NCBI GenBank assembly: GCA_021521415.1
Contig: JAIQDT010001657.1
Span: 248,001 to 312,000, forward strand
From: Bidens hawaiensis
Lineage: Eukaryota > Streptophyta > Magnoliopsida > Asterales > Asteraceae
Direction of reading: 5' to 3'
Length of the DNA stretch: 64,000 nucleotides
Position numbers and translations under genes: made by a program. Shown here piece after piece: positions 45,103-57,724 of the stretch (positions are counted from its first letter, which is position 1; every line of letters begins with the position of its first letter). The notes beneath the pieces are model-generated. The model saw only the letters and a program-made list of their open reading frames with translations. It was not told where the DNA came from and searched no databases.

Positions 45103-46562
45103 TATAACAACAACCAAATCAATGGTCCATTGCCTATATACACTCGCACCACCTGACTACAACAACCAAATCTTTGACCACATGATGAATTGTTATTAAC
45201 TTTATTAACTGTTAATTATTAACACCCATACTGGCACTCAACAGCTTGCGTACACTATATAGCTTCATCATTGAAATAGAGTTATATGAACACTATATAA
45301 TTGTAGAAACTAGAGTATAACATTATTTATGAATAACTAGAACCATAGTTATATTCTTTTGTATTGTATTCAAATATTTAATGTTTTGATGGTTCTCAAA
45401 TGTTTAGTGGTTGACACTTGACCATGCCTTAAAAAATGTAAGGACTAAAAGTCTAAAACCTTTGCCTTTAGCAGCTAAGATGATAAAACTAAATGACAAT
45501 TTTGAGTGTTCACAATCCGTTAACCATTTTATACAAGTGAAGTTTTTTTAACATAGAAAGTGGTTTAAGGTGTTGTGCGTGAAAGAGATTGAAAATGTAC
45601 GTTGTGAATTTTTGTATATTTAAAAAGTTTTTATAACACCCTATAATTTTTAATTTTTTTAAAAAATGATTGTGTGTGGAATAGAGTAAAATGTAATGAT
45701 AAATGTATAAAAAAATATTATTAGAAATTGAGAGGGAAAATGTAATTACAGTATTTTTTGTGTAATTATAGGTTTAGAGATTGGGAAAAGGGATGTTATT
45801 CATAAAGATCAAGATCACTACATTGCTAGAGCATTAAAACTATAGTTTCTTTTTTCTTGTTTTTTTTACAAACTAAAGTTGGGTTTTATCGCTTAACTTA
45901 AACCATTACAATAAATTTGGTAGGGAAACAAGCAACATGTTGTGAAATAACCTTCTTTTGAATAACAAAGCTGATCTTACTAAAAACGAAACTTTAGATC
46001 TTAGTCTCTTAGATGCCAAAAACTTATTGTTCACGACCCGTCAAACTCTTGTAAGAAAATATACGGTCTTCGTGGCCAGGATACCAAATAGTATTTTTAT
46101 AGTATATATATTTGTAATCATTTTTTTTTATCAAATTTGATGTCTTTTTAGGGTTTTAGTTTGATAACAAGGCAAGGGGTGTGCGTGTGCACACACACTC
46201 TAGACAGTTCACAAATTGTCCAAATCTGAATAATCCAAACACAAATGTAACCCAAACATTTTCTCCACCAATCACTGCACTGAACCAATATAAGATTGTC
46301 CTTTCTCTTTTTCACAACACACGTAACCTATATATAAATATTATAACATTAAATCATATTCAACAGATACTGACAAACACTAGTCAACCGCTCAGCATTC
46401 ACTAGTCAACACAGGCCCTCTCATCATCTCATGCAACCACTCATCTGAAATTACATAACTACCCCTACATGTTTTTTGTATTTTTCCATCCTAATTCACC
46501 TATCAGGCCTGCTTCAATTGTACAATTTTGACTCATTGACTGTATATAACAACGTGGGTTGA
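45100..46562. other. AT-rich intergenic DNA
   Basis: No gene, RNA or clear element. The short open frames at 45958-46140 and 46181-46405 lack resemblance to known proteins; a CA-rich stretch lies near 46185. Confidence 0.5.
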
Positions 46563-47039
46563 GGGTGTAAACGAGCCGAGCCCGAGCTACGAGAGCCCTT
46601 AACTTGTTCTAAGCAATTTTTCTAAAGCTCGAGCTCGGCTTGTTAGTTGTTTTTCAAGCTTCTGCTCGACTCTTTTATTTATTAATTAACATATATAAGT
46701 TTTTAATTATTTTTATATATTTTGAGAAAACCTGAAACAAGTGTAAGCTCGGCTCGAGCTCGTGTAGTACCTTAAACAAAACAAAGCTCGGCTGGAGCGC
46801 AACTATGCAGTGTAAAATTAAATAGTACATAAGAATCCATAATTGGTAAAACATAAAAAATACGTCTCAAGGCTTATTAAGGCTCGACGAGCATAAACGA
46901 GTTTGCCATACAAGGCTCGAGCTTGGGTTCGGTAATTAAACAAGCTTAATTTGAGGCTTGGGCTCAACTCGAAAATACTCAGCTCGTTTCGAGTTTTTTT
47001 ATCGTTCCGAGCTCGAGCAGCTCGACTCGTTTGCACCCT
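46563..47039. mobile_element. GCTCGAG-family element (copy 4, best-preserved ends)
   Basis: Begins GGGTGTAAACGAGCCGAGC and ends GCTCGACTCGTTTGCACCC, a near-perfect terminal inverted repeat of about 19 bp. The GAGCTCGGCT-type subterminal repeats run in both orientations around an AT-rich core of about 120 bp. Length 477 bp, non-coding. This copy best defines the family present also at 2083, 41265, 41930 and 63725. Confidence 0.75.
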
Positions 47040-47248
47040 AGGTGGGGTTATATCTTTTGAAAGATTCGGAAATAAGGATGATTGTGGGTCTGCATAGTTC
47101 ATGTGTTGTTAACATCTTCGTACCAACTCATAACAAACACAAGAAAAGCCAAACCATATATAGCATCAGGTGTGTACGTGTCAATATTACACATGGGAAT
47201 TAAAACATATTAATTCAACAATTTTTTGTTGCTATAATTACAGTATAT

Positions 47249-48605
47249 TTTTTTTTGAACAGCAATAATATTAAAAGGCACTAGCAAATAGCTAAGCCCA
47301 AAACAAAGTACAGAGCACAAATGGGAGCCAACAAAAACAACAAACAGAATGCTAACATACAGCAACTAAGACGACCAGGACCAGTCAAAATAACACCAAC
47401 TAGACCATTCAACAGTAGCCATCTTAGCACGGTGTTTGAGCCACGTGAACGAGCTGATTTTAATGTTGTCCAATATCTTCTCCGCTCCAATATTTTCGCT
47501 TCTAAAAACCTTTGCGTTTCGGGCCTTCCATATCCACCAACACGTAGATAAAATAATCGCGTAGACCAAGTTCCTTGACTTACCATCAATTGGCATTGCA
47601 AACGGAAAAGAAACCACTTGGTTAAGCGAGTTGCATTCATCCACCTTGAAGCCAGTCCATTGATGAATACCAGCCCAAACTCTTCTTGATATACTGCACT
47701 CGAAGAATAGATGGTCTATATCCTCATTTGACCTCCCACATCTTTTGCACATCACATCTGGTAATTGAATGCCCCTTTTAGTTAACGACTCCTTAGTCGG
47801 GATTTTATTAACAACCGCTCGCCATATGAATGCGTTGATCTTAATTGGTACCCACTTCAGCCATTGATGCACATAATTTTCTTGTCCAAACATAAGAGAT
47901 TCAGTATCCCTTTGGTAGAAAACGCATTACAACCATCCTTGGCCCAGAACCAGCCCCCATCCTCAAACGAAACAGAGACCAGTTGTTGAACCCGACCCCA
48001 ACAAACTTGAAGGAGTTGTCTTTCTACCATATTCAAATCTCGTTTCCATGGGACTACTGAACTAAGTTTAGTCTCTCCTCTATCGTGCAGAATTTGTTAT
48101 ATTCCAAGGCAAACAAAGTTGGAAACAAGTTCTTAAGGTTATCTTCCAAACCCCAAAAAATAGTGTGCATTATTCGTGGTATAAAATAACCATCCACGTC
48201 GATTGATACATTTGCTAAATCATCATTAACCTTTGAAATATTATTCCACACACCCGGGATCGAAGCCTTCACCGGGATGGATTTCCAACTTCTAGTACCA
48301 CTATGGATCGCCGAAACGACTCGGGCCCATAATCTATTTTTTTTCTGTTCGGAAACGCCAACGCCATTTTGTAAGAAGTGCAAGATTCGCCGCTCTAATA
48401 CTACCGAGACCGCACCCTCCAAAACTTTTTGGAGCAAGAACCTTGTCCCACGCGACCCAAGCTATCTTCGAATTATTCCGAATATTTTTCCAAAGGAACC
48501 ATCTTCGAACCCGTTCCAACTGTTCTATCACGGTTATCGGAGCTTTGAAGATCGATAAATAGTAAGTTGGCAAACTTCCTAAAACGGCCTTGCACAGTGT
48601 CAACC
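47249..48605 (-). mobile_element. 5'-truncated LINE (L1/RIL type) with 14-bp target duplication
   Basis: TAATTACAGTATAT occurs at both borders (47235-47248 and 48606-48619), and the element ends on the minus strand in a short poly-A (T-run 47249-47256). On that strand it encodes the C-terminal part of a LINE polyprotein: LGSLPTYYLSIFKAP, LLTKWRWRFRTEK and IPGVWNNISKV. These are followed by the zf-RVT zinc-binding domain (WLKWVPIKINAFIWRAVVNK, LPDVMCKRCGRSNEDIDHLF) and a terminal WWIWKARNAKVF. The endonuclease and the catalytic reverse-transcriptase part are absent, as expected for target-primed reverse transcription that stopped early. Stops and frameshifts near 47900-48050 show it is dead. 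Confidence 0.88.
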
Positions 48606-49085
48606 TAATTACAGTATATATAACTAAACGTGGGTGTTCATTAATTAATACCATATATCCAATCACATGCATGTTTGTATGCATGTTAAATAACATGTCT
48701 CATGCATCATTTTTGTAGATAAACACAGTAAGAATTATAAGTCTTTGTTACGTTCATAACCATCATTAACATTTTATTAGTTAATCGTTTTCACATAATT
48801 TTGAATGTCTATAAAAACAAATGTTATTGTCGGGCAGGGTATCGAAATTCTTTTACTTATCGGGTCTATTAGTATTTTCTTTATGGTCACATACTTGCAT
48901 GATTATAGCCATAAGTATGATTACCTAGTATATGAAGATATATATATTTTTTGCTAACCAAGGTTACAAAAGGCTACAAAATGATGTCTAATTAAAGTGG
49001 TAACCATATAAAGTAAAAATGCAGAAATAGAAACTTAAATGAGATCCGAATAAGGGAAATAGAAGGCATACATGTAACGAGTAAG

Positions 49086-49505
49086 CTAGGCAAAGTACTT
49101 AGATATACGCAAAACAAACAAGGCAAATAGGATTTTAATAATCCACCTAAGTGTTATTGGTCGATAATAATCCCAACATAGTTTATTGCTACTAATGGTC
49201 CTGAAGTTTTTTAAAAAATGGCTCTCAACGGTCACTGATAAGTTTTTAATAGAATTCCAAACTGATTTTTTAGGGCTTTTGATTTGAAGGAGGATACGAG
49301 TCGATTGATGACCATACTCTCTACATCGATAACATTGGACTCTTGACTTGTTTCGTCCTTCCGCCAGTTCTCGTTGGTCATTGCTTGATCTGGGTCGACA
49401 CTCACGGCCCTTCCTCTTCCCTAACTTCAGTATACCATCCACGACCTTCTCGGCCTTGTTGACGATAATCACTATCGTTTGTTGTTTTTTCTTGTTCATT
49501 ATCAC
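49086..49505 (-). pseudogene. Possible retrotransposon gag remnant
   Basis: A minus-strand open frame of 139 residues with a basic region (KLGKRKGRECRPRSS) followed by VQCYRCREYGHQSTRI. That fits a CCHC zinc knuckle (C-x2-C-x4-H-x4-C) whose last Cys is replaced by Ile. No flanking LTRs were found and the rest does not resemble a known family, so this is a weak call. Confidence 0.35.
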
Positions 49506-51890
49506 GATTAAACAATAATTTAAATCATGTATATTTTTCTTATTAAATGTATATTCTAATAAGTGGTTTACTTAATTGACTGGATTAGTTAGTAGGCTTG
49601 TAGGATGGCATAACATTAATAGTTGTTAAAAACATTGAATACCTTTTATTTGTTTATTAAATTAAGTATCTATTTATGGCATATTTGAAGCTACAAGATC
49701 CATCAGCTCGTGTGTTTGGATAGATTACACTTATCAATCAATCTTTCTTTCTTTCACTCTCCACCCCTCGTGACTGGGCAGGTTTTGATTGTACCGTACT
49801 AAATGATGTTGTCCAAGTTTTTGTAGAATATCAATAGACCTACCTAGGCTAGCTAGCTACCATGCATTGGGTTATATATCTTTCTGTGAATAGTACCAAC
49901 ATATTGTCATGTCCATTACAACATCCGAAAAGAAATTTCAAGACAAGGTCATGATATTGACACACCCTTTATTTATTTACACACCCTCAATATGCTATAT
50001 ATTGATTAATATGGAGTATATTTTGTTGGTTTGGTGTTGAGTAATATGGCCCATATATGACCAATATGGACCATATTGATGTGTAAATAGAAAAATAAAG
50101 TGTGCCAATATACATAGCCTTATATAATTTTGGCATCCCTAATAATATTACAAGACCATCTTCGAAAGTCTAAAGAGTCGCTTGGTTCGACGTGGGCGAA
50201 AGAGAATGAGACACTGGAGACGTGATCCAAATAAACTCTAACATGTCCTCACAAGCAATCCTAGGGAATAAGTAATTATATCGGGTTTGAAACAATTTCA
50301 TTTAACTAGTAATCGTTCTTTGAGGACCATATACGCGCACATGATTTCTCTCTAGAAGAGATCTGAAGTTCGAACCTTGCTTTCATTGATTTCGTACCAC
50401 AAGCTCTTGTAGATCACTTGCTAAACCCAACACAATCAACGATTTACTAGATTTCATTTGTGGTTTAATCAAACCTTTGCAGTTCTTAAACTTTAAAACA
50501 AATAGACTTGAACCCTCATGGTTTTGTTTATGTTTTTTTTATGGTCCAATACACTAATTTGGTTAAATATGTATAGTTAAGTTAAGGATTGGGTTAAACT
50601 TTTTTTCTTTTTTAATTAAGTAACCAATGAACTAGATACAATTAAGGATTATACACATAACTTTACCAAGTATATTAGGAAAGCTCAAAGGGAAAACAAA
50701 AACAAGGATCTTTTGGTAATGAGACCAAGTTATTTCTAAGACCTAGTGGACGTTTCCCACCCTCTCCATCCCCCCCACCCAACACCCCAAAAAAAGGATC
50801 TTTGTAGTCTGTTTTAAAAAAACCTTAACGCCCTTAAGTTTTTTTTCCTAATTTCAAATTGGGGTTTTAAGTTTTTTGATCGTAATGAGGATGCGAGTCG
50901 ATTAATGTAAAACTGACCTCGAAATGTCTTTAAAATAGCTTGATTTTTGTTAATTGTAACTTTAAACACATGAATTGGAACACCATTTCGTCGTTTGGAG
51001 CACTATTTCGAGGTGCGTTTGATTATTATTACTATTTGACATTCGACGCTGTCTTCAAGCATCGCTCGTCAAACCAACGAACGTGCTATTCCCTCATCAC
51101 CGTTGTTTATGCATCTTTAAAGAGCATTTGAATAATTGATCATTGCAAATTATCCGAGTATTAATGAATCGCTCTGCCACCACCTATCACCATGTTGTCT
51201 TTCGATGTCAGGATCCAGCAAGTTGTTTCGCCTCACTTGCAATAATGGTCACTGGTTTGTTACTTTCGAATGTATCATGAGAGCAACCACAACTCTCGAC
51301 TACTACTGGTACATTAGATAAGCAAGCACTTACACATTATATATCACTAAAATTTTTCCGATAAAAATTAGCCGAGCTAGCCGGTAACTTTGTAAAACAA
51401 GCATTGAAGCATACACTAAATAAATACGGTCATCAAACACTTGGATCTCATAATTATCCTACTATATTTGACTTTATAATGGCTTGCATTCAAGTTAAAC
51501 CAAACTTATAAAAAATTTAAAACAACTCACAACCTAAATGACAACGAACGTTGTAAATACAAGTAGTGGTGGGAGGTAAATAACGCTGCAAAACGAGTGC
51601 ACGGCCTCACCACCATGCAAAACGGGCGTTGTAAATACAACGAACCCCAACAAAACAATGACAAAAACAAGGGTCCGGCCAGTGTTTGGCTCTTTGTGGA
51701 GCCCTAAACGAGCCCACTATGTGTGTCCTCAGAGTTGTCCTAAAATGATGAACTAAAATACTTTTATCTTTTCGTATGACAATTTTTACTCACATGATCT
51801 CTTCTCTTTGAACCCACCCCACGAGTGTGTGCAGAGATTATTGAGACTTCTGTTAAGAATGCTTTTCCTGTTTCTACTTGTTGCTCCAAA
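49506..51890. other. Intergenic DNA upstream of the MYB gene
   Basis: About 2.4 kb of AT-rich sequence with no supportable gene. Open frames at 50940-51131 and 51136-51321 have no recognisable domain. A (CT)n/(CA)n region begins at 51893. Confidence 0.5.
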
Positions 51891-51892
51891 TC

Positions 51893-51990
51893 CACTCTCT
51901 CTCTCTCTCTCACACACACAATATTATCTCTCTAGTTCAAGATTTCTTTAACAAGCATATGACGTTTTTGTAGCAGTACCCACACGTACG

Positions 51991-52025
<35 letters not shown>

Positions 52026-52040
52026 TATACATATACATAC
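51893..52040. repeat. (CT)n and (CA)n microsatellites near the MYB promoter
   Basis: Two composite tracts, CTCTCTCT...CACACA at 51893-51920 and 51991-52025, just before a TATATATA stretch (52057-52066) and the MYB ATG at 52112. Pyrimidine-rich leaders of this kind are common in plant 5' UTRs. Confidence 0.85.
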
Positions 52041-52111
52041 ATCAAGGTATCTGCTTTATATATATACCAAACTTATTAAACCACAACCACCAAGAAACTA
52101 AACTATTGACT

Positions 52112-54349
52112 ATGGTTTTCTCAGACTCTTTTCGTTCACTCTCTCTCAACACTCACAACACTAATATAATTAACCATTACATCCATTCATCATCATCTTC
52201 TTCTTCTTCATCTTCTTCACTAGATCATATCCCAGTTAGGATATTCACCAACAATGAAGATGAAGAGGATATTGAAGAAGAACCAGAAGAACTTGATCTT
52301 AATCTCATGAGTGGCAGAAATAATATTATGAGACCAACAAAGACATGTGCAAGAGGCCATTGGAGACCAGCTGAAGATGCTAAACTTAAAGAGCTTGTGG
52401 CTCTTTATGGTCCACAAAACTGGAACCTTATTGCTGAGAAACTTCAAGGAAGATCTGGTACTTCATTTAGAAACCATTTAAATTTATACTTTTTAACTAT
52501 ATTTTTTGTATGTGTCTTTTTATAAAACTAAATGATTGGTCTAGCTATAAATTTCTAAATTTATAGCATCTATTTCCTAATTTTCAAAATTCCAAATGGC
52601 ACTTAAATTAGAGTTTTTACTAAAATGGGGTGAGAGGAAAAATAATTTACGAAAATAGATTATTTTAAAAGTATTTACAGTTTATTTCTTTCATTTTTTT
52701 AATTTTAACTTAAAACTAAAATAAAAATAATAAGGCCCTATAAGTCTTGAACAAGTTTGAATTTTAATATGGGATAAGGATAAAAATGTCATTTGAATAT
52801 AGTCTAACATCAAGAAAATGTTCGTTTGATAAACCTTTAATTTGAGAATTTTAGCCAATCAAATTTTGCCACTTGTTCAGAATAATCTCATCCGACAAAA
52901 TAATCTTGTAAACCAAAACAATCTCTTTTGTTATAGGACAAGTGGTAGAATATGGTTAAGTAAATATGACTAGTCGGACAAATGGACAGTTTACATTTTA
53001 TTAATTTGACTAGTCGAACGGACATTTTGGTCACTAACCCTTTAAATAAATCGCGTAAATTAATTACATCAATAACTAATTTAGATTAATATCTTCTAAT
53101 GAGTTTTGTTTTTGAAAACTTTAGGGAAGAGTTGCAGATTAAGATGGTTTAACCAACTAGATCCAAGAATTAACAGAAAAGCCTTTAGTGATGAAGAAGA
53201 AGAAAGACTAATGACTGCTCACAGAATGTATGGAAACAAATGGGCTTTGATTGCAAGGCTTTTTCCTGGTAGAACTGATAATGCTGTCAAGAATCATTGG
53301 CATGTAATCATGGCAAGAAAATATAGAGAACAATCAAATGCTCATAGAAAAAGAAGAATGCTTGGTCAAAGTCAAATCCAAACTGGTTCAAGATCAGACA
53401 CACCGCCGCCGCCACCACCACCACCACCACCGCCACCGTTTGGGCTTGTCGGTTAGTTTTACTTTTTAGGGATAATGACCAAAATGTCCATTTGTCCGGT
53501 CACTGTTGAAAAAATGTCTAAAACGTGTCGACTCGATCCCCTTTTAATCATTACGGGATTTTAACCAACTAGATTCTGCTAGTTGTCTAAAAAAATCCCG
53601 TTGGCAACCAAAATAAATCTTGGCAAAAATATCTCTCATCGGAAGCCAAAATAATCTTGTCTAACGCCTAAATAATCCCGTTGGCTCCGACAAATTAAAA
53701 AAAAATAACGACCCAACGGTTTTTTGACACGTGACAGAATCTGGTTTATTAAAAATCTCGTCAAGTATTAATTAAAAAACAATTGGGTCACTATATATTT
53801 TATCTATATTTAATTATTTACGTGTCAAGTCAGGTGCTTTCTTAATAACTTTCACTATACACTCATTTGAGTACACACACTTTAAAAGGATGAAAAGACT
53901 AAATTGACATATGGTTATAATTTATCAAATATATGATGCTACAAACTATTAAAGTTTGAAAGTACATGGACCCATGTTATAGTATAGCGTAAAAGATACA
54001 TCTTACTATTTCAGGTGGCAAGAATAATAATACTCAGATTATGAAGTTGGTGGACATCTTCAGTAGCAAGAACACATCATGGATGAATGGTTCCAACTTC
54101 TATGATTATCATCATCATCATCATCATCATCATGATCATGAACAACATGCAATACCATTGATGATGAATCATCAGTATTACCATGATCATGTTTACAACA
54201 GAAGCAGCAGCAGCTCAGGTGTACATAATGTTAGTACTACCCCTTCAGTATCACCAGCACCACAAGTTTCACAAAGCCAGCAGTTTCCTGAGGCTAATAT
54301 CGACATTTCACCACCACTTATAGACTTCCTTGGAGTTGGAGCCACTTGA
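52112..54349 (+). CDS. R2R3-MYB transcription factor, subgroup 21 (MYB52/54/105/117-like)
   Basis: Exons 52112-52457, 53125-53451 and 54015-54349, GT-AG introns, 335 residues. R2 is at about residues 81-131 ([45 protein letters not shown]) and R3 at about 132-182 ([47 protein letters not shown]). First-repeat-helix and Trp/Phe positions are intact and the intron positions are the usual ones. The extended N-terminus, RGHWRPAED and the C-terminal [12 protein letters not shown] place it in subgroup 21, whose members act in lateral organ boundary formation, secondary walls and seed mucilage. Homopolymers stand out: 11 Ser, about 12 Pro before the second intron and 8 His in exon 3. The first ATG in frame is at 52112. 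Confidence 0.93.
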
Positions 54350-55908
54350 AATTGAAATTTCATGTTTAGTAAATTTTTTTATTTACCTTCTTTTTTTTTG
54401 TTGCCTTTTTTTTAACCTTGTTTAGTTGATGCAAAAATTAGCTGTCAATTTATTGATTAATCACTCTCTTTTTGTTTCTTTATTTAACTTGTTTATTTTG
54501 CATCTTGTGAACTTTAAAAAATGTCTTAGAAGTGTAAATAAATAAAAGCCAAAAAGAATTCGATTGTGAAATATTCGGGATGAGTAATGAAAGGACTATT
54601 GAGATATATGGCATTGGTTAATTTTCAAAAATTTCACTTGTTTGTGACATGTATGTTAAGAGTTGATACATGTATGGTAGTAGGTGATGCCTTATGTTAA
54701 TATATTATTTAATCTTTAAAAAGTATAATAAATAGTATTTTGACTTTGTTATAAGTTTGGAATTACTGAAGTTATAAAAAAAGAAATGCTAGAAGTGTAG
54801 TAAAATATTGGTTCCATAACCATCGATTACAGCATCTCTAACACAGTAACACCAAACTCATAACTATCTTTTCCACAATACCAAACCTCTACATGCTAAT
54901 CTGCTATCCATATCATCACAATTATTTAATATATACCAAGTTACTTTTATTATTAAAAAAAATTGTACTTCCGTAACTATAAATATTATAATCTAACATA
55001 TATTGGGTATTATATAAAATATATATGTATCTAAGATAAACACTTGAGATTAAAAGTGTCATTTCTAAAAGGCGAGAACAATCTAAATCTGAATTTACCA
55101 TAGTGACCATCCGTATTATTTAGTATTATTATTGTGAAGTATATATTATGTATATATTATTATCAAATAGGAGTAACGGCCAAAAATCCTTTCCTCAGCA
55201 GAATCTTCGCAGGTGTGATTGTTCATGTTATTCACATGGGAGTGGGCATGCAAGTAACAACATTGTCATCATCAAACATATGTTTCTGTGGGAACATAAC
55301 AGAAATACGTTACATACTTACATGAGACTGGCCCCATTTTTGGCATGCATCATCAATGTTGTTAATGTTAGCTAGCTAAACACCTTTACAATGGTCTTTT
55401 TAACGAATCGTGATGAAATCGACCGTTATCAGGAACGACTAAAGAAACCGAGCTTTGACTCTTTAACGATCATATTGACAAACCATATGAATCATAGATA
55501 CGAGTAATCCACAATGACATAAAAAATATTCTTATGATAGACAATGTCGTTCTGAAGTCATCACAACACATCCATTACGTCAAGCTAACAATAGCCCCCG
55601 CCACTTTTTTCTTCGAGTTAGACACGCTACTTGAGTCCAAGCACAAAAGATCAATCGGAGACTTGAAAGACGGGAAATGTGCGTCCAAACATATATAACT
55701 CGCCTCGCCAAAATATTAACATTTCTCTTGAGTACATAATAAGTATATATTACCTCTATAACATATACTTATTGACCTTTAATACATTCTAATCACATTC
55801 AATAATAACATCACACCCTAAAATAAAAACCGAGTTGTGAACAACAAATCATGGTCAAAGACAAACATATAAAACCTACACAACCAAAAACAAAACAACA
55901 ATTGTCAA
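54350..55908. other. MYB 3' flank and intergenic DNA
   Basis: 3' UTR followed by AT-rich sequence. Overlapping open frames at 55134-55375 do not resemble known proteins and read the same DNA in different frames. Confidence 0.5.
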
Positions 55909-57562
55909 TCAAGCCGACAAACACCCAATCCCATACCTAGTATTAGGAAACATCAAAAACAAACTACTACACACAGTCCCAACCATCAACGGGAAACTCT
56001 GCATCACTTCATCCATCTCCTTCCCATGCCCGGGAAACAAACAATTCGTAATCCGATGATCAGAAAACGCAATCGCCATAAACACCATGGATGACATCAA
56101 TGCGTGTATGAAATCCGTTATTCCAACTTTATACCTTCACCAAGGTGAATTGATAATCAAAAATTGTAAACAATAATTGAAAAACACACAATTTTGGAAT
56201 GAACTCTATAATTTAATTACTCCATAAAATAACATAAAACTAGATCAAACTCTCATAACCCTAAGTCCTAACCATAATCTCGATAATTTCGATCCATTTA
56301 TAATGTTTTATTGAGCCTTTGTTACAATTAGAAACCAAACCATATCAAACTCCTAACCTGATACTAGATAAACTAATAAGATATTTATCTCCAATTGAAC
56401 ATTTAAATATGGACTCGATATTCATTAACTCGAAACCGGCCCCAACATCCCGACCCATATCACGAGTTCGTGAATTAGCCCAATGGGCTAACTTACCTAG
56501 AGGTGTCGTTTTTACTTGAACCCGAATACCGAACCCGAACCCAAACCCGATTAATATGGAACCCAAAACTGGAAGATAGTATTTGTCTCGGTAATTGGCA
56601 AAGACTGGCTCAACGATTTTGGAGGCCTAAATCGGAATGAGATTCCGTGGCCCTTTCATGAACATATTGTGAATAATAAATAAAAGATATAAAAAAAAAC
56701 ATGCTTATTACATATCAGAAACTCATGACCTACGACTTAATAACCAAATTTATCACAACCAATGTACATAACTTTCAGTTTATTTTGTTCATTATAATAT
56801 TACTTTATAATAATAGTTTTTATTTTATTTAAAGACATTAACTAAGTAACTAAGTACAGACCTAAAGCCCTTATTTGATTTCGTAAGCCCACGTGCCAGC
56901 ACTGGTAACAGGTTTAGAAAAAGTTAATCCACGTACAAGGATTTTAAAAAAATGTCTACTTTTCCTCCCTTGTTTAGTTTTTGTTGTTTATATGTAAACA
57001 TATATGACTTTTTCGTTGTGAACATTATGATTTTACGTTTTTACCCAAAAACCCGAATACCAATTAACCCAAATAAACCCTTAAAGCATAAAACCAGAAT
57101 AACCCAACGCAAAAAACTCAAAACCAGATTAAAGAAAAACCGAACAAACCTATCATCATTGGGCACCTCAATCTCCGCACTCGGTTTAAACACTTTCAAC
57201 CCGGACGGCGTCACAAACCCATAGTAAACCTTCCCATCAGGGCCATGAAAGCTATCCGTAAAGTGAAAAAAGAAGCATGAACACGTGCAAATGGCCAAAA
57301 GGAAGTTGATCATGAGTGTAGAAACACCAGTGCACTGGCCTTTGCCGTATATCGACGGCAAGACCATTTCGAATGTTAATAATGTTCCGGTAGGAAGAAA
57401 GTTGACAAGTAATGAGGTTTTTGATAGGGTTTTTTGTACGGATTTTGATAGGGCTTTTCGGGTTAGTTTTCGGCGGGTGGTTGGTATGGTGGTGGTGGTG
57501 GTGGTTTGTGATGGTGATGGGGTGTACACTCTGATGCCGGTATCGTCGGTTGGTGGTTCCAT
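55909..57562 (-). CDS. DUF679 membrane protein, DMP8/DMP9-like, two exons
   Basis: Exons on the minus strand: 57562-57150 and 56134-55909, joined across a 1015-bp GT-AG intron (GATAG|GTTTGT ... GTGAAG|GTATAA), 212 residues. Order: a Thr-rich cytosolic N-terminus (GIRVYTPSPSQTT), SVQKTLSKTSLLVNFLPTGT and TFEMVLPSIYGKGQC (helix 1), MINFLLAICTCSCFFFHFTD (helix 2), GKVYYGFVTPSGLKVF, VPNDDR, then SMVFMAIAFSDHRIT (helix 3), CLFPGHGKEMDEVMQSFPLM and SLFLMFPNTRYGIGC (helix 4). Arabidopsis DMP8/DMP9 act in sperm-cell membranes in gamete fusion, and their loss causes maternal haploid induction. DMP genes I know are largely intronless, so the intron is unusual. The short lead-in GIRVYTPSP fits the DMP8/9 branch. 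Confidence 0.9.
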
Positions 57563-57724
57563 CTTGAGGTTGTTTTGTAGAATGTTGAATGAGTTTGGAG
57601 ATTTTAAGGTGGTATGTAATTAACCGTAGATTTGAATTTAGCATTAGCGGTTAACTGTCGGTTATTACTTATTTTATTATTACTTATTACCAAATGTTTT
57701 AACTTTGCACTTGAGTTGTTTTGT

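Noticed and set aside
47321..47551. Plus-strand open frame opposite the LINE
   Set aside because: Antisense shadow of the LINE C-terminal region.
57041..57149. Continuation of the DMP frame past 57150
   Set aside because: The tail after VPNDDR is unlike DMP proteins; a canonical donor there joins to the true C-terminus at 56134.
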